Below the pieces are notes generated by a model. That model searched no databases, was not told where the DNA came from, and worked only from the letters and a program-made list of their open reading frames with translations. Of a stretch of 64,000 bases of DNA, positions 21,202 to 31,888 are shown in pieces (position 1 is the stretch's first letter; each line of letters starts with the position of its first letter). This DNA is from Halomonas sp. (GTDB taxonomy: Bacteria > Pseudomonadota > Gammaproteobacteria > Pseudomonadales > Halomonadaceae). The position numbers and the translations under genes were made by a program. The stretch is from positions 1-64,000 of the forward strand of contig JAGYKP010000081.1 of NCBI GenBank assembly GCA_018401555.1. The letters are read 5' to 3'.

Positions 21202-22336
21202 CTCCTCGCGCGACTCGGCACGCGCGCGCGACCAATGGCAGCCGCCAGGCGGTGAGCAGCCAGGCCAGGCTCCAGGCCAGGGCGGAAGCCCACAGCAGGG
21301 GCAGCCAGGCAGCGCCCGCCGGAAAGGCCACCAGGCGCAGCACGGCGGCCACGGTGAAGAGCAGTGCCAGCGGCAACGGCCAGCGGCTCGCTCGGGCCGC
21401 CCCTTGGCCCTGAGGATGGCCTGGCGCAGCATGATGCCGCTGGCCAGGGTACCCAGCGCCCCACGGTGAAGGCGTGCAGCACACCGCCCAGCGGCTGGCC
21501 CAGCCACAGGACACGCGCCGCCAGCAGCAGCCCGAACCCCAGCCAGGCATACCCCAGCAGCAGGCCGAGCAGGTCGGGGCGCTGCCGACAGGCCCAGGGG
21601 CGCCAGCGCCAGAGCCGCCACAGCACCAGCAGCCCCGCTGTCGCCGTCAGGGGCGCTGCCAGGCTTGCCGTGGCTGACCAGGGGGCGAGCAGCGGGGTAA
21701 CGCCCAGCAGCACGATCAGCGCCGCCTCCAGGCGCGGCTGGACCCCCGCACCAACCTGGCGCCGGCTGGACATCAGGTGGCCATTGATCGCCGGCGCCAG
21801 CACGCGCCCCCCCATGAAGGTCATCAGCAGCACCAGCCAGAGCACGGCGTGGCGCATCAGCGCGGGGGTCAACATGCCGTGCTGCACCAGGCGCCCGGCC
21901 AGGCTGGCAATGGCGAGCAGGCAGGAGCAGGCCCAGCAGCGGCGAGGCAGCCGGTTGCGCCACTTCTTGGCGGCCAGGAAGCGCGGTACCAGCCGCCAGG
22001 CGAGCAGCGCGGCGAACAGACCATCGGCCAGGCAGCACGGGCAGCGCCTGGGGCCAGGCCAGCCCCCACCCCGCGCGAGCAGCAGCGCAGCGCCATCCCC
22101 AGCAGCCAGCGTCGTGGCAGCGGTCCCAGCAGATAGCCGGCGATCACCGCCAGGGCGAAGCCGAACAGCAGTTCGCGACCGTGTGCCGCAGGGGAGTCGA
22201 TCAACCCCAGGGGAGCCCCGTGGTAGAATGCCAGCAGTGACAGCGGCACCATCACCGCCGCGTGCACCGCCGCCAGGGGGAAGAACAGCCGCCAGGCCGG
22301 CAGCGTGGGGCGGGAGATGTCGGCATTCGTTGACAT
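21198..22336 (-). CDS. nnrS: NnrS family protein, several frameshifts
   Basis: PAWRLFFPLAAVHAAVMVPLSLL, HGRELLFGFALAVIAGYLL, GRVLAPAINGHL, HAFTVG typical of NnrS, split across frames. Confidence 0.85.
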
Positions 22337-22366
22337 GGCGCAAACTCCCACCTTTCCCGAAGTGCT

Positions 22367-22389
22367 AAGATGCATGTAATTTGCTACTT
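22367..22389. promoter_or_regulatory. NsrR-type operator between divergent nnrS and ybaN-like/nsrR
   Basis: AAGATGCATGTAATTTGCTACTT; 18/23 positions match the idealised NsrR palindrome AAGATGCATTTAAAATGCATCTT, with a near-perfect left half. Confidence 0.7.
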
Positions 22390-22424
22390 AACAGTCTACG
22401 CCCTCGAGCACGGGAGGTCACCAC

Positions 22425-22886
22425 ATGTCAGGATCCGCCTCGCGTCTCGCCTGGTGCGGCCTCACCTATGGCTGCATCGGGCTCGGCACCGCCGGAATGG
22501 TACTGCCGCTGCTGCCGACCACCCCCTTCCTGCTGCTGGCGGCCTGGGCAGCACCCAAGGGGTCGCCACGGCTGGCGCGCTGGCTGCACTGACCATCCGC
22601 GCTTCGGCCCCAGCTTGCTGGCGTGGCGCGAGCGCCGCGCCATACCGCGACGCGCCAAGGTCCTGGCACCGCTGCTGCTGGCCGCCAGCTGGGCGATGCT
22701 GTGGGCCAGTGGCGTGCCGTCCCTGGGGCTGGTGGCCACGGCCATGCTGTTTATCGGGGTGGCGGGCTATGTGCTGAGCCGCCCCACCGCTACCGATCCG
22801 GCATGTCAGCGAGGCGCCCCGCAGCTGGGCCCGACGCTGATCCGCTCCACGACACCAAGAGGCGACGCTTTCACCCATGCACCTGA
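22425..22886 (+). CDS. DUF454/YbaN family membrane protein, frameshifted (exact 3' end uncertain)
   Basis: [31 protein letters not shown]...[24 protein letters not shown]. Confidence 0.8.
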
Positions 22887-23329
22887 CTCGCTTTACCGAC
22901 TACTCGCTGCGTGTGCTGCTCTACCTGGCGGTCAAGGGCGAGCGTCGCTCCACCATCACCGAGATCGCCGAACGTTTCGACATCTCGCGCAACCACCTGA
23001 TGAAGGTGGTCCAGGACCTCAGCCACCACGGCTACATCACCTCCATCCGCGGCAAGAACGGTGGCCTGCTGCTGCGCCGCGAGCCGGATACCATCGTGCT
23101 CGGCGAACTGATACGTCGCACCGAGCGTGACCTGGCCCTGGTCGAGTGCTTCGGCGACGGCAACGAGTGCGTGATCACCCCGGCCTGCCGGCTCAAGCAT
23201 ATCCTCACCGAGGCCCTCGACGCCTTCCTGGCGGTACTCGACGGCTACACGCTGGAGGATCTGCTGGGCGCACGACGCCAGCCGCTGATCAAGCTTCTGC
23301 AGCTGGACGAGACTCCGCCCGCCGCCTGA
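22877..23329 (+). CDS. nsrR: Rrf2-family nitric-oxide-sensing repressor NsrR
   Basis: [54 protein letters not shown]; three-Cys cluster VECFGDGNECVITPACRL. Confidence 0.93.
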   Translation: MHLTRFTDYSLRVLLYLAVKGERRSTITEIAERFDISRNHLMKVVQDLSHHGYITSIRGKNGGLLLRREPDTIVLGELIRRTERDLALVECFGDGNECVITPACRLKHILTEALDAFLAVLDGYTLEDLLGARRQPLIKLLQLDETPPAA

Positions 23330-23450
23330 CCCCGCGTCTGCTCCTGAATTGCCCCGGCTTGCGCTCGCCACACAGCCCCGCCCCAGACGCGGCCGCTGTG
23401 CTCTATTAGGCTTTACCATTGCCTTTTGGGCACATGTGTCTAGGCTGTAG

Positions 23451-23464
23451 ATGACCCACGTCAA
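23451..23464. promoter_or_regulatory. FNR/Dnr-type box upstream of cytochrome c-nosR
   Basis: ATGAC-CCAC-GTCAA (one mismatch to TTGAC-N4-GTCAA); CATGAT at 23488-23493 would be a -10 with the box centred near -41.5. Confidence 0.55.
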
Positions 23465-23502
23465 GCCGTGCATGCACGTTGCCTGGCATGATGGCAACAG
23501 CT

Positions 23503-23538
23503 GCCCGGTGAGGTCGATTGTCGCAACCGGGCTTTTCT
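23503..23538 (+). terminator. Terminator-like hairpin in the leader of cytochrome c/nosR
   Basis: GCCCGGT ... ACCGGGC followed by TTTTCT. Confidence 0.5.
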
Positions 23539-23547
23539 AGGCAATTT

Positions 23548-23558
23548 AAGATGCATTC
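23548..23558. promoter_or_regulatory. NsrR half-site overlapping the ribosome-binding region of the cytochrome c gene
   Basis: AAGATGCATTC matches the 11-bp NsrR half-site AAGATGCATTT at 10/11. Confidence 0.55.
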
Positions 23559-23570
23559 CGGAGGTTCCTT

Positions 23571-23885
23571 ATGAAACTGATTCTCGCAGCCGCCATGCTG
23601 GGTGGCGCCCTCCTGGCCATGGACGCGCAGGCCGCGGGTGACGCCGAAGCCGGTGCGGACAAGATCGGCACCTGCGTGGCCTGCCACGGCACCGACGGCA
23701 AGGGCCTGGCCCCCATCTACCCGAACCTCAACGGCCAGTCCGCCACCTACCTCGAGAGCAGCCTCAAGGCCTATCGCGACAGCCAGCGCCAGGGCGGCAA
23801 CGCCATGCTGATGACGCCCATGGCCCAGGGCCTCTCCGATGAGGATATCGCCGACATCGCCGCCTACTATTCAAGCCAGGAATGA
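23571..23885 (+). CDS. Small mono-heme cytochrome c at head of nos cluster
   Basis: Signal peptide, CVACHGTDGKGLAPIYPNLNGQSATYL, MTPMAQGLSDEDIADIAAYYSSQ. Confidence 0.93.
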   Translation: MKLILAAAMLGGALLAMDAQAAGDAEAGADKIGTCVACHGTDGKGLAPIYPNLNGQSATYLESSLKAYRDSQRQGGNAMLMTPMAQGLSDEDIADIAAYYSSQE

Positions 23886-23998
23886 CCGCCAGTCAGCAAT
23901 GACGGCCCGGGCCGGCACAGCGCCGGCCCTGCTGCATATGGGTGGCGGCCGGGATGCCGCCCGGTAACGCCATGGCCAACGCCCGCAAGGACCTCCCC

Positions 23999-26128
23999 AT
24001 GCCCGAATCAACCCTTCGGCCGGTCGGCTTTGTCGGCCTGCTGCTGACGCTTCTTCTCCTGCTGGTTTCCCTGCCGCTGCACGCCATGGAGCCGGAGCAG
24101 GTGCGCGAAGGCTTCCCCGCTGCAGACCGCCTGGAGCCCGCCGACTCCCAGTGGCCGGTCAGCCGGGTCATGGCCGGCGACGAACTGCTCGGTTACGCCT
24201 TCGAGAGCGTCGAGATGGCGCCGATCCCCGCCTACTCCGGCAAGCCGGTCAACATGCGGGTGGCCTTCGACCTCGAGGGGAATATCGTCCAGGCCGACGT
24301 GATCAGCCACGAGGAGCCCATCATGCTGGTGGGGATTCCCGAGCAGAAGCTCGAGGATTTCGCCGACGACCACGTCGGCGCCCACGTCAACGACCGCATG
24401 AAGGTAGGCAGCAACCTGGATGCCATCTCCGGCGCCACCGTGACCGTCATCGTGGTCAGCGACACCGTGATGCGCGCCGCCCGCCTGGTCGCCGCCGAGC
24501 AGGGACTGATCGCCGACCCCTCCGCCGCCCCGCCGGCAACGGTGCGCCAGGACGTCTTCGAGGCGGCGGACTGGTCGACGCTCGCCGGCGACGGCACCAT
24601 CCGCCGCCTGCACCTGACCCATGGCGAGGTGGACGACTCCTTCGTGGGCACCCCGGCCGAGGACTACATGCATACGCCGCAGCCGGCGGAGCGCACCTTC
24701 ATCGAGCTCTTCTACACCTACCTGAATGCACCCACCGCCGGGCGCAACCTGCTCGGCGACACCGGCTACGAGCAGCTGATGGAGCGGCTCGACGAGGGCG
24801 AGCACGCCATCGCGGTGATGGGACGCGGCGATTACTCCTTCAAGGGCTCCGGCTATGTGCGCGGGGGCATCTTCGATCGCATCGAGCTCTCCCAGAACGG
24901 CAACACGGTGAGCTTCCACGACCGCGACCATATCCGCCTGGGCAGCCTGGGCATCGAGGGCGCCCCGACCTTCGACGAGCGCGATATCTTCATCATTCGC
25001 GATGCGGCCGCCTTCGACCCCGGCCAACCGTGGCAGCTGGAGCTACTGGTGCGCCGCGCCTCCGGCCCCCTGGATACCGAGTTCAGCCGCTTCAGCGCCG
25101 ACTACAGCGTGCCCGAGGCCTATATCGAGCGCCCCGAGCCGCCCAAGGAGGTGCCGATCTGGGTCGAGGTGTGGAAGGACAAGGCCTTCCAGATCGCCGT
25201 GCTCGCCGCCGGCCTGATCGTGCTCACCGGCATCATGCTGTTCCAGGACGTGCTGGTGAAGCATCCACGCATCCTGCGCCCGCTGCGCCTGGGCTTCCTG
25301 GTCTACACCCTGGTGTTCATCGGCTGGTACTCCCTGGCCCAGCTCTCGGTGGTCAATATCCTGACCTTCACCAACGCCCTGATCAGCGACTTCAGCTGGG
25401 GCTCCTTCCTGATCGACCCGATGATGTTCATTCTCTGGTCCTTCGTGGCGGTGAGCCTGCTGCTGTGGGGCCGCGGGGTGTTCTGCGGCTGGCTGTGCCC
25501 CTTCGGCGCCCTCCAGGACCTGGTCAACAAGGCCGCCCGCAAGCTGGGCGTGAAGCAGTACGAGCCGCCCTTCGGTCTCCACGAGCGGCTCTGGGCGCTG
25601 AAGTACATCATCCTGCTGGGGCTGTTCGCGGTCTCCCTGCACTCGCTGGGCACCGCCGAGCGCTACGCCGAGGTGGAGCCCTTCAAGACCGCCATCACCC
25701 TGCGCTTCCAGCGCGAGTGGGGCTTTCTGCTCTACGCCCTGGTGCTGGTGGCGATCTCCGCCGTCAACCACAAGTTCTACTGCCGCTACGTCTGCCCACT
25801 GGGCGCCGGCCTGGCGATCCCCGCCCGCCTGCGCCTGTTCGACTGGCTGAAGCGGCACCGCGGCGACTGCGGCACCCCGTGCCAGATCTGCGCCAACGAA
25901 TGCGAAGTGGCCGCCATCCACCCGGATGGTCGCATCAATGCCAACGAGTGCCACTACTGTCTCGACTGCCAGATCACCTACCACGACGACAAGCGCTGTC
26001 CGCCGATGATCAAGCGGCGCAAGCGCTTCGAGAAGGCCTCGCGGCTCTCCCGTGGCAAGGGAGGCGTCGAGACCCATGACCCCGCCAGCGCACGGCTGCA
26101 GCGGATTCCGACCTACCAGGAGGATTGA
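23999..26128 (+). CDS. nosR: Nitrous oxide reductase maturation/electron-transfer protein NosR
   Basis: FMN motif DAISGATVT; CGWLCPFGALQDL; CRYVCPLGAG; polyferredoxin CQICANECEVAAI...CHYCLDCQ. Confidence 0.96.
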   Translation: MPESTLRPVGFVGLLLTLLLLLVSLPLHAMEPEQVREGFPAADRLEPADSQWPVSRVMAGDELLGYAFESVEMAPIPAYSGKPVNMRVAFDLEGNIVQADVISHEEPIMLVGIPEQKLEDFADDHVGAHVNDRMKVGSNLDAISGATVTVIVVSDTVMRAARLVAAEQGLIADPSAAPPATVRQDVFEAADWSTLAGDGTIRRLHLTHGEVDDSFVGTPAEDYMHTPQPAERTFIELFYTYLNAPTAGRNLLGDTGYEQLMERLDEGEHAIAVMGRGDYSFKGSGYVRGGIFDRIELSQNGNTVSFHDRDHIRLGSLGIEGAPTFDERDIFIIRDAAAFDPGQPWQLELLVRRASGPLDTEFSRFSADYSVPEAYIERPEPPKEVPIWVEVWKDKAFQIAVLAAGLIVLTGIMLFQDVLVKHPRILRPLRLGFLVYTLVFIGWYSLAQLSVVNILTFTNALISDFSWGSFLIDPMMFILWSFVAVSLLLWGRGVFCGWLCPFGALQDLVNKAARKLGVKQYEPPFGLHERLWALKYIILLGLFAVSLHSLGTAERYAEVEPFKTAITLRFQREWGFLLYALVLVAISAVNHKFYCRYVCPLGAGLAIPARLRLFDWLKRHRGDCGTPCQICANECEVAAIHPDGRINANECHYCLDCQITYHDDKRCPPMIKRRKRFEKASRLSRGKGGVETHDPASARLQRIPTYQED

Positions 26129-26130
26129 CC

Positions 26131-28026
26131 ATGAGTGACAAGAAGAAAACGATCGAGAATCTCGGCCGCCGCCACTTCCTGCGCAACAGCGCGGTGACCG
26201 GCGTTGCCGGGGCGGGTCTGGCCGGTGGCTTCGGCGCTGGCACCTGCTCGGCGGCAGCGGCAAGGCCCGCGCCGCCAGCGAGGGCAGCATCGAGGTCGCC
26301 CCGGGCGAGCTCGATCAGTACTACGGCTTCTGGAGCGGCGGCCAGTCCGGCGAGGTCCGGGTAGTGGGCATCCCCTCCATGCGCGAGCTGATGCGCATCC
26401 CGGTGTTCAACCAGGAGGGGGCCACCGGCTGGGGCATCACCAACGAGTCCAGGCGCGTGCTCGGCGACTCGGTCAAGTTCCTCAACGGTGATACCCACCA
26501 CCCGCACATCTCCATGACCGATGGCAGCTACGACGGCAAGTACCTGTTCATCAACGACAAGGCCAACACCCGGGTGGCACGCATCCGTCTCGACATCATG
26601 AAGACGGACAAGATCACCACCATCCCCAACGTCCAGGCGATCCACGGCCTGCGCCTGCAGAAGGTGCCGCACACCAAGTACGTGTTCGCCAACGCCGAGT
26701 TCCCCATCCCCCATCACGACGACGACATCGTCAATGACGGCCGCGGCATGGAGAACCCGGAGGGCTACTACACCATGTTCAACGGCATCGACGCCGAGAG
26801 CATGGAGGTGGCCTGGCAGGTGATCGTCGACGGCAACCTCGACAACACCGATGCCGACTACACCGGACGCTTCGTGGCCTCGACCTGCTACAACTCCGAG
26901 AAGGGCATGACCCTGCAGGACACCATGCGCGCCGAGCGCGACTGGGTGGTGGTATTCGACGTCGAGGCGATCGAGGCCGCCGTGGAAGCCGGCGAGTTCA
27001 AGACCCTGGGCGACAGCGAGGTGCCGGTGGTCGACGGACGCAAGGGCTCCAAGCTGACCCGCTACATCCCGGTGCCCAAGAACCCCCACGGCCTCAACAC
27101 CTCGCCGGACGGCAAGTACTTCATCGCCAACGGCAAGCTCTCCCCGACCTGCTCGATCATCGCCATCGACAAGCTGCCCGAGCTGTTCGACGATGCCATC
27201 GAGCCGCGCGATACCGTGGTCGGCGAGCCGGAGCTGGGCCTGGGGCCGCTGCACACCACCTTCGATGGCCGCGGCAACGCCTACACCACGCTGTTCATCG
27301 ACAGCCAGATCGCCAAGTGGAACATCGAGGACGCCATCAGCGCCTACAACGGCGAGGAGGTGAACTACCTGCGCCAGAAGCTGGATGTCCACTACCAGCC
27401 GGGGCACAACCACGCCAGCCTTACCGAGACCAAGGATGCCGACGGCAAGTGGCTGGTGGTGCTCTCGAAGTTCTCCAAGGACCGCTTCCTGCCGGTGGGC
27501 CCGCTGCGCCCGGAGAACGACCAGCTGATCGATATCTCCGGCGAGGAGATGAAGCTGGTCCACGACGGCCCCGCCTTCGCCGAGCCCCACGACTGCATCC
27601 TCGGTGCGCGCCGACCAGATCAACCCCAAGAAGGTCTGGGACCGCGATGACCCGTTCTTCGCCGAGACCGTGGCCATGGCCAAGGAGGATGGCGTCACCC
27701 TGGAGAGCGACAACAAGATCGTGCGCGACGGCAACCAGGTGCGCGTCTACATGACCTCGGTGGCGCCGCAGTTCGGTATCACCGAGTTCAAGGTCAAGCA
27801 GGGCGACGAGGTCACCGTGGTGATCACCAACCTCGACCAGGTCGAGGACGTCACCCACGGCTTCACCATGACCAACCACGGTGCCGTCATGGAGATCAGC
27901 CCGCAGCAGACCGCCAGCGTCACCTTCACCGCCGACAAGCCCGGGGTGCACTGGTACTACTGCCAGTGGTTCTGCCACGCCATGCACATGGAGATGACCG
28001 GCCGCATGCTGGTCGAGAAGGCCTGA
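26131..28026 (+). CDS. nosZ: TAT-dependent nitrous oxide reductase NosZ (clade I-like), frameshifted near 26250-26350 and near 27600
   Basis: [21 protein letters not shown] (TAT), [32 protein letters not shown], CuA motif [16 protein letters not shown]. Confidence 0.96.
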
Positions 28027-28037
28027 TAGCACCCATC

Positions 28038-28061
28038 GGGGCCGGGCAGACGCCCGGCCCC
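28038..28061 (+). terminator. Perfect GC hairpin between nosZ and nosD
   Basis: GGGGCCGGGC-AGAC-GCCCGGCCCC followed by GCTTCTTTCC. Confidence 0.7.
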
Positions 28062-28082
28062 GCTTCTTTCCTGGAGAGACGC

Positions 28083-29443
28083 ATGACCCGACGACAGCCC
28101 CGCGTCGTCCCCTGACTGTTTCTGCCGCCTGGCTGCTCGTGTGGCTGCCGGGCGGGCTGCTGGCCGCCGACCTGACGGCCACTCCCGGCGAACCGCTACA
28201 ACCGCTGATCGAGCGGGCCGAGCGCGGTGACCGCCTGCTGCTTCCCGAAGGCCGCTACCCCGGGCCGCTGGTCATCGATCGCACCCTGACCCTCTCGGGC
28301 GCAACGGGCGCGGTGATCGACGCCGGTGGAGAGGGCCACGCCGTGGTGCTCGACGCCCCGGACATCGTGATCGAGGGCGTGACCATCGAGAACTGGGGCG
28401 CCAACCTCACCGACATGGATGCCGGCATCTTCATCGAGGAGAGCGCCGACGGCAGCGTGATCCGCGACTCGCGGCTCGAAGGCCCCGGCTTTGGCCTGTG
28501 GCTCGACGCCGTCAGCGACGTCCAGGTGCTCGACAACGTGATCCGCGGCGACGCTGCCGTGCGCTCCCAGGATCGCGGCAACGGCGTGCACCTGTTCAAC
28601 TCACGCAACGTCCGGGTGGAGGGCAACGATATCCGCCATACCCGCGACGGCATCTATATCGACACCAGCAGCCAGTGTCTGCTGCGCGGCAACCATATGC
28701 AGGAGCTGCGCTATGGCGTGCACTACATGTATGCCTACGACAACCGCGTGGAGGAGAACACCACCCGCGATACCCGCACCGGTTACGCGCTGATGCAGTC
28801 CAAGCGCCTCAGGGTAATCGGCAACCGCTCGGAGGGGGATCGCAACTACGGCATCCTGATGAACAACATCACCGACTCCCTGCTGCGCGACAACCGGATC
28901 ACCCGCGCCCACCAGCGCCGTGACGCCCAGGGCAAGGGGCTGGTCAGCGGCGCCGATGGCAAGGCACTGTTCGTCTACAACTCCCAGTACAATCGCTTCG
29001 AGGCCAACCGCCTGGCCGAGAGCGATATCGGCATCCACCTCACCGCCGGCTCCGAGGACAACGAGCTGGTGGGCAACGCCTTCGTCGACAATCGCCAGCA
29101 GGTGATGTACGTGGCCACCCGGGCCCAGGAGTGGTCCGAGGCGGGACACGGCAACTACTGGAGCGACTACCTGGGCTGGGACCTGGATGGCGATGGCGTG
29201 GGCGACACCCCCTACGAGCCCAACGATGCCATGGATCGCCTGCTATGGCGCTACCCGGTGGCGCGGTTGCTGATGCACAGCCCCGCGGTGCTGGCGCTGC
29301 GCTGGGTACAGCGCCAGTTCCCGGTATTCCGCCCCCAGGGGGTCAAGGACAGCCATCCGCTGATGAATGAACCCGACCTGGATGCATCCAACTCGAATGG
29401 ATCCGCCTTCCATACACCCGAAAGGGGAGACGCCAGCGCATGA
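28083..29443 (+). CDS. nosD: Nitrous oxide reductase maturation protein NosD, frameshift in signal peptide
   Basis: Right-handed beta-helix repeats, HYMYAYDNRVEENTTRDTRTGYALMQSKRLRVIGNRSEGDRNYGILMNN; between nosZ and nosF. Confidence 0.95.
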
Positions 29444-30384
29444 CCGCGGTAATCGATTTCCAGGGCGTCACCCGCCGCGACGGCGGCCTGGTGCGCCTCG
29501 ACGCCCTCGACCTGCAGGTGGACGAGGGAGAGGTACTGGCCCTGCTGGGCCACAACGGTGCCGGCAAGACCACCACCATGCACCTGATCCTCGGGCTGCT
29601 CTCGCCCAGCGAAGGGCAGGTGGCGGTCCTCGGCGGCGCCCCCGACGGCGCCCACGCCGAGACGCTGCGCCGCCGCCTGGGCTACCTGCCCGAGAACGTC
29701 AGCTTCTACGAGCAGCTCAGCGGCCGGGAGGTGCTCGACTACTTCGCCCGCCTGAAGCGGGTCGAACGCGGCCAGGTGGGTGAACTGCTGGACCGGGTTG
29801 GCCTCGGCCATGCCGCCCACCGCCGGGTGAAGACCTACTCCAAGGGCATGCGCCAGCGCCTGGGCCTGGCCCAGGCGCTGCTCGGCGACCCACGCCTGCT
29901 GCTGCTCGACGAGCCCACTACCGGCCTCGACCCGGCCGCCACCCGCGACTTCTACGACACGGTGCGCGGCCTGCGCGAGCGCGGCTGCACGGTGCTGCTC
30001 TCCTCCCACGTGCTGCCGGGAGTGGAGCCCTATATCGACCGCGCGCTGATCCTCGGCGGCGGCAAGCGCCTGGCGCTGGGCAGCCTGACGGAGCTGCGCG
30101 AGGAAGCGGCCCTGCCGATCACCGTGCGCACCCGGGGCCGCGGCGGCGAAGGCGACCTCGCCCAGCGCCTGGCCGGCTGGGATGACCCGCGTATCACGGT
30201 CACCCCCCTCGACGCCCACGAGGTGACGCTGACGGTGCCGCCGGACGCCAAGCTCGCCGTGCTGCGCCGACTCACCGACACCGCCGGCATCGAGGATATC
30301 GAGCTGCTGCCGCCGACCCTGGAGCACCTCTACACCCACTTCTCCGCCGAACTCTCGCCCGCGCAACGAGGAGACGCCGAATGA
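29440..30384 (+). CDS. nosF: ABC transporter ATPase NosF
   Basis: [55 protein letters not shown] overlaps both neighbours. Confidence 0.95.
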   Translation: MTAVIDFQGVTRRDGGLVRLDALDLQVDEGEVLALLGHNGAGKTTTMHLILGLLSPSEGQVAVLGGAPDGAHAETLRRRLGYLPENVSFYEQLSGREVLDYFARLKRVERGQVGELLDRVGLGHAAHRRVKTYSKGMRQRLGLAQALLGDPRLLLLDEPTTGLDPAATRDFYDTVRGLRERGCTVLLSSHVLPGVEPYIDRALILGGGKRLALGSLTELREEAALPITVRTRGRGGEGDLAQRLAGWDDPRITVTPLDAHEVTLTVPPDAKLAVLRRLTDTAGIEDIELLPPTLEHLYTHFSAELSPAQRGDAE

Positions 30385-31205
30385 ACGCCATCCTGACCAT
30401 CGCCGGCAAGGAGTTCCGCGACGGCCTGCGCAACCGCTGGGTGCTGGCCATCGCCCTGGTGCTGGCCTTCCTCGCCGTGGGCATCGCCTGGTTCGGTGCC
30501 GCCGCCAGCGGCGGCCTGGGCTTCACGTCGCTGGCCACCACCGTGGTCAGCCTGGCGACGCTCGCGGTATTCCTGATCCCACTGATCGCCCTGCTGCTGG
30601 CCTACGATGCCGTGGTCGGCGAGCAGGAGGCGGGCACCCTGCTGCTGCTGCTCACCTACCCCATCAGCCGCACCCAGCTGCTGCTCGGCAAGTTCCTCGG
30701 CCACAGCCTGATCCTGGCCGCCGCCACGGCGCTGGGCTTCGGCATCGCCGGGGCGGTGATCGCGGTGGGCGCCGAAGGCGTGGCGCTCTCCGAGCTGGCC
30801 GCCGGCATGGGCCTGCTGATCGGCAGCAGCATCCTGCTCGGCTGGGTATTCATCGCCTTCGCCTACCTGATCAGCGTGTGGGTCACCGAGAAGGCGCGTG
30901 CCGCCGGCCTGGCCCTGGTGGTGTGGTTCCTGTTCGTGCTGGTCTTCGACCTGGGACTGCTGGCGCTGCTGGTCAGCGTCGAGCGCGGCGGCGACTGGCT
31001 GCCCTGGCTGCTGCTGCTCAACCCCACCGAGTGCTTCCGCCTGATCAACCTGACCGGCTTCGAGGCCGCCCGCAGCTATACCGGCCTGACCTCCATCGCC
31101 GAGGGCAGCGCCTTCCGCCCGGCCATGGTCACCGCCATCCTGGTGGCCTGGATCCTGGTGCCCCTGGGCCTGGCACTGCTGCGCTTCCGACGCCGAGCCG
31201 CCTGA
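30381..31205 (+). CDS. nosY: ABC transporter permease NosY
   Basis: AGKEFRDGLRNRWVL, DAVVGEQEAGTLLLLLTYPISRTQLLLGKFLG. Confidence 0.95.
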   Translation: MNAILTIAGKEFRDGLRNRWVLAIALVLAFLAVGIAWFGAAASGGLGFTSLATTVVSLATLAVFLIPLIALLLAYDAVVGEQEAGTLLLLLTYPISRTQLLLGKFLGHSLILAAATALGFGIAGAVIAVGAEGVALSELAAGMGLLIGSSILLGWVFIAFAYLISVWVTEKARAAGLALVVWFLFVLVFDLGLLALLVSVERGGDWLPWLLLLNPTECFRLINLTGFEAARSYTGLTSIAEGSAFRPAMVTAILVAWILVPLGLALLRFRRRAA

Positions 31206-31246
31206 CCCGCTGCCGATTTCCCCAGCCACTCCCGTAGAGAGACCCC

Positions 31247-31822
31247 ATGAAGAAACTGCTTCTGCCGCTGCTGCTGATGTCCGCCCTGCTGCTCGCCGCC
31301 TGCGGCGAGTCCGAACCCGAGGCGCTGGCCGCCGCCCAGCCCATCGATTCGGGCGACAGCTGCCACGTCTGCGGGATGCTGATCACCGAGCACCCCGGGC
31401 CCAAGGGCGAGGCCTTCATGGAGAAGCAGAGTGAGCCGCTGAAGTTCTGCTCCACCATGGACCTGTTCGCCTTCCTCAAGCAGCCCGAGAACGAGACCCA
31501 GGTCTCCCACGCCTATGTGCATGACGTGGCCGCCGCCAGCTGGGCCACCCCCGACGACGAGGCCTTCGTGCTGGCCAGTGAAGCGATCTACGTGGTGGGT
31601 CACGACCAACGCGGCGCCATGGGCCACACCCTGGCCTCGTTTGCCGAACAGGACGATGCCGAGGCGTTCCGCGAGGAGCATGGCGGGGAGCTTCTGAGCT
31701 TCGCCGAGATCGACACCGACCTGCTGGGGCGCCTGGGCCGCGGCGAGCTGGGTGGCGATATCGGCGAGGGCATGCAAATGGAGATGGGCGACGACATGGA
31801 AGGTATGCAGCATTCCCAGTAG
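31247..31822 (+). CDS. nosL: Copper chaperone lipoprotein NosL
   Basis: Lipobox LLLAACGES; CHVCGMLITEHPGPKGEAF. Confidence 0.95.
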   Translation: MKKLLLPLLLMSALLLAACGESEPEALAAAQPIDSGDSCHVCGMLITEHPGPKGEAFMEKQSEPLKFCSTMDLFAFLKQPENETQVSHAYVHDVAAASWATPDDEAFVLASEAIYVVGHDQRGAMGHTLASFAEQDDAEAFREEHGGELLSFAEIDTDLLGRLGRGELGGDIGEGMQMEMGDDMEGMQHSQ

Positions 31823-31888
31823 CCTCCCGGCTGCGCGTTGGGGGCCGGCATGCTAGCCTCGGGCGAATCGTCCCCCGAGGAGCCCAGG

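Noticed and set aside
19696-22038. Apparent 780-aa fusion of an NnrS C-terminal segment with HemN
   Set aside because: Produced by frameshifts and an open frame across the intergenic region; the upstream portion is out-of-frame NnrS sequence and HemN has its own start at 21084
24151-26079. 642-aa plus-strand ORF overlapping nosR
   Set aside because: Out-of-frame Arg/Pro/Gly-rich translation of the nosR gene
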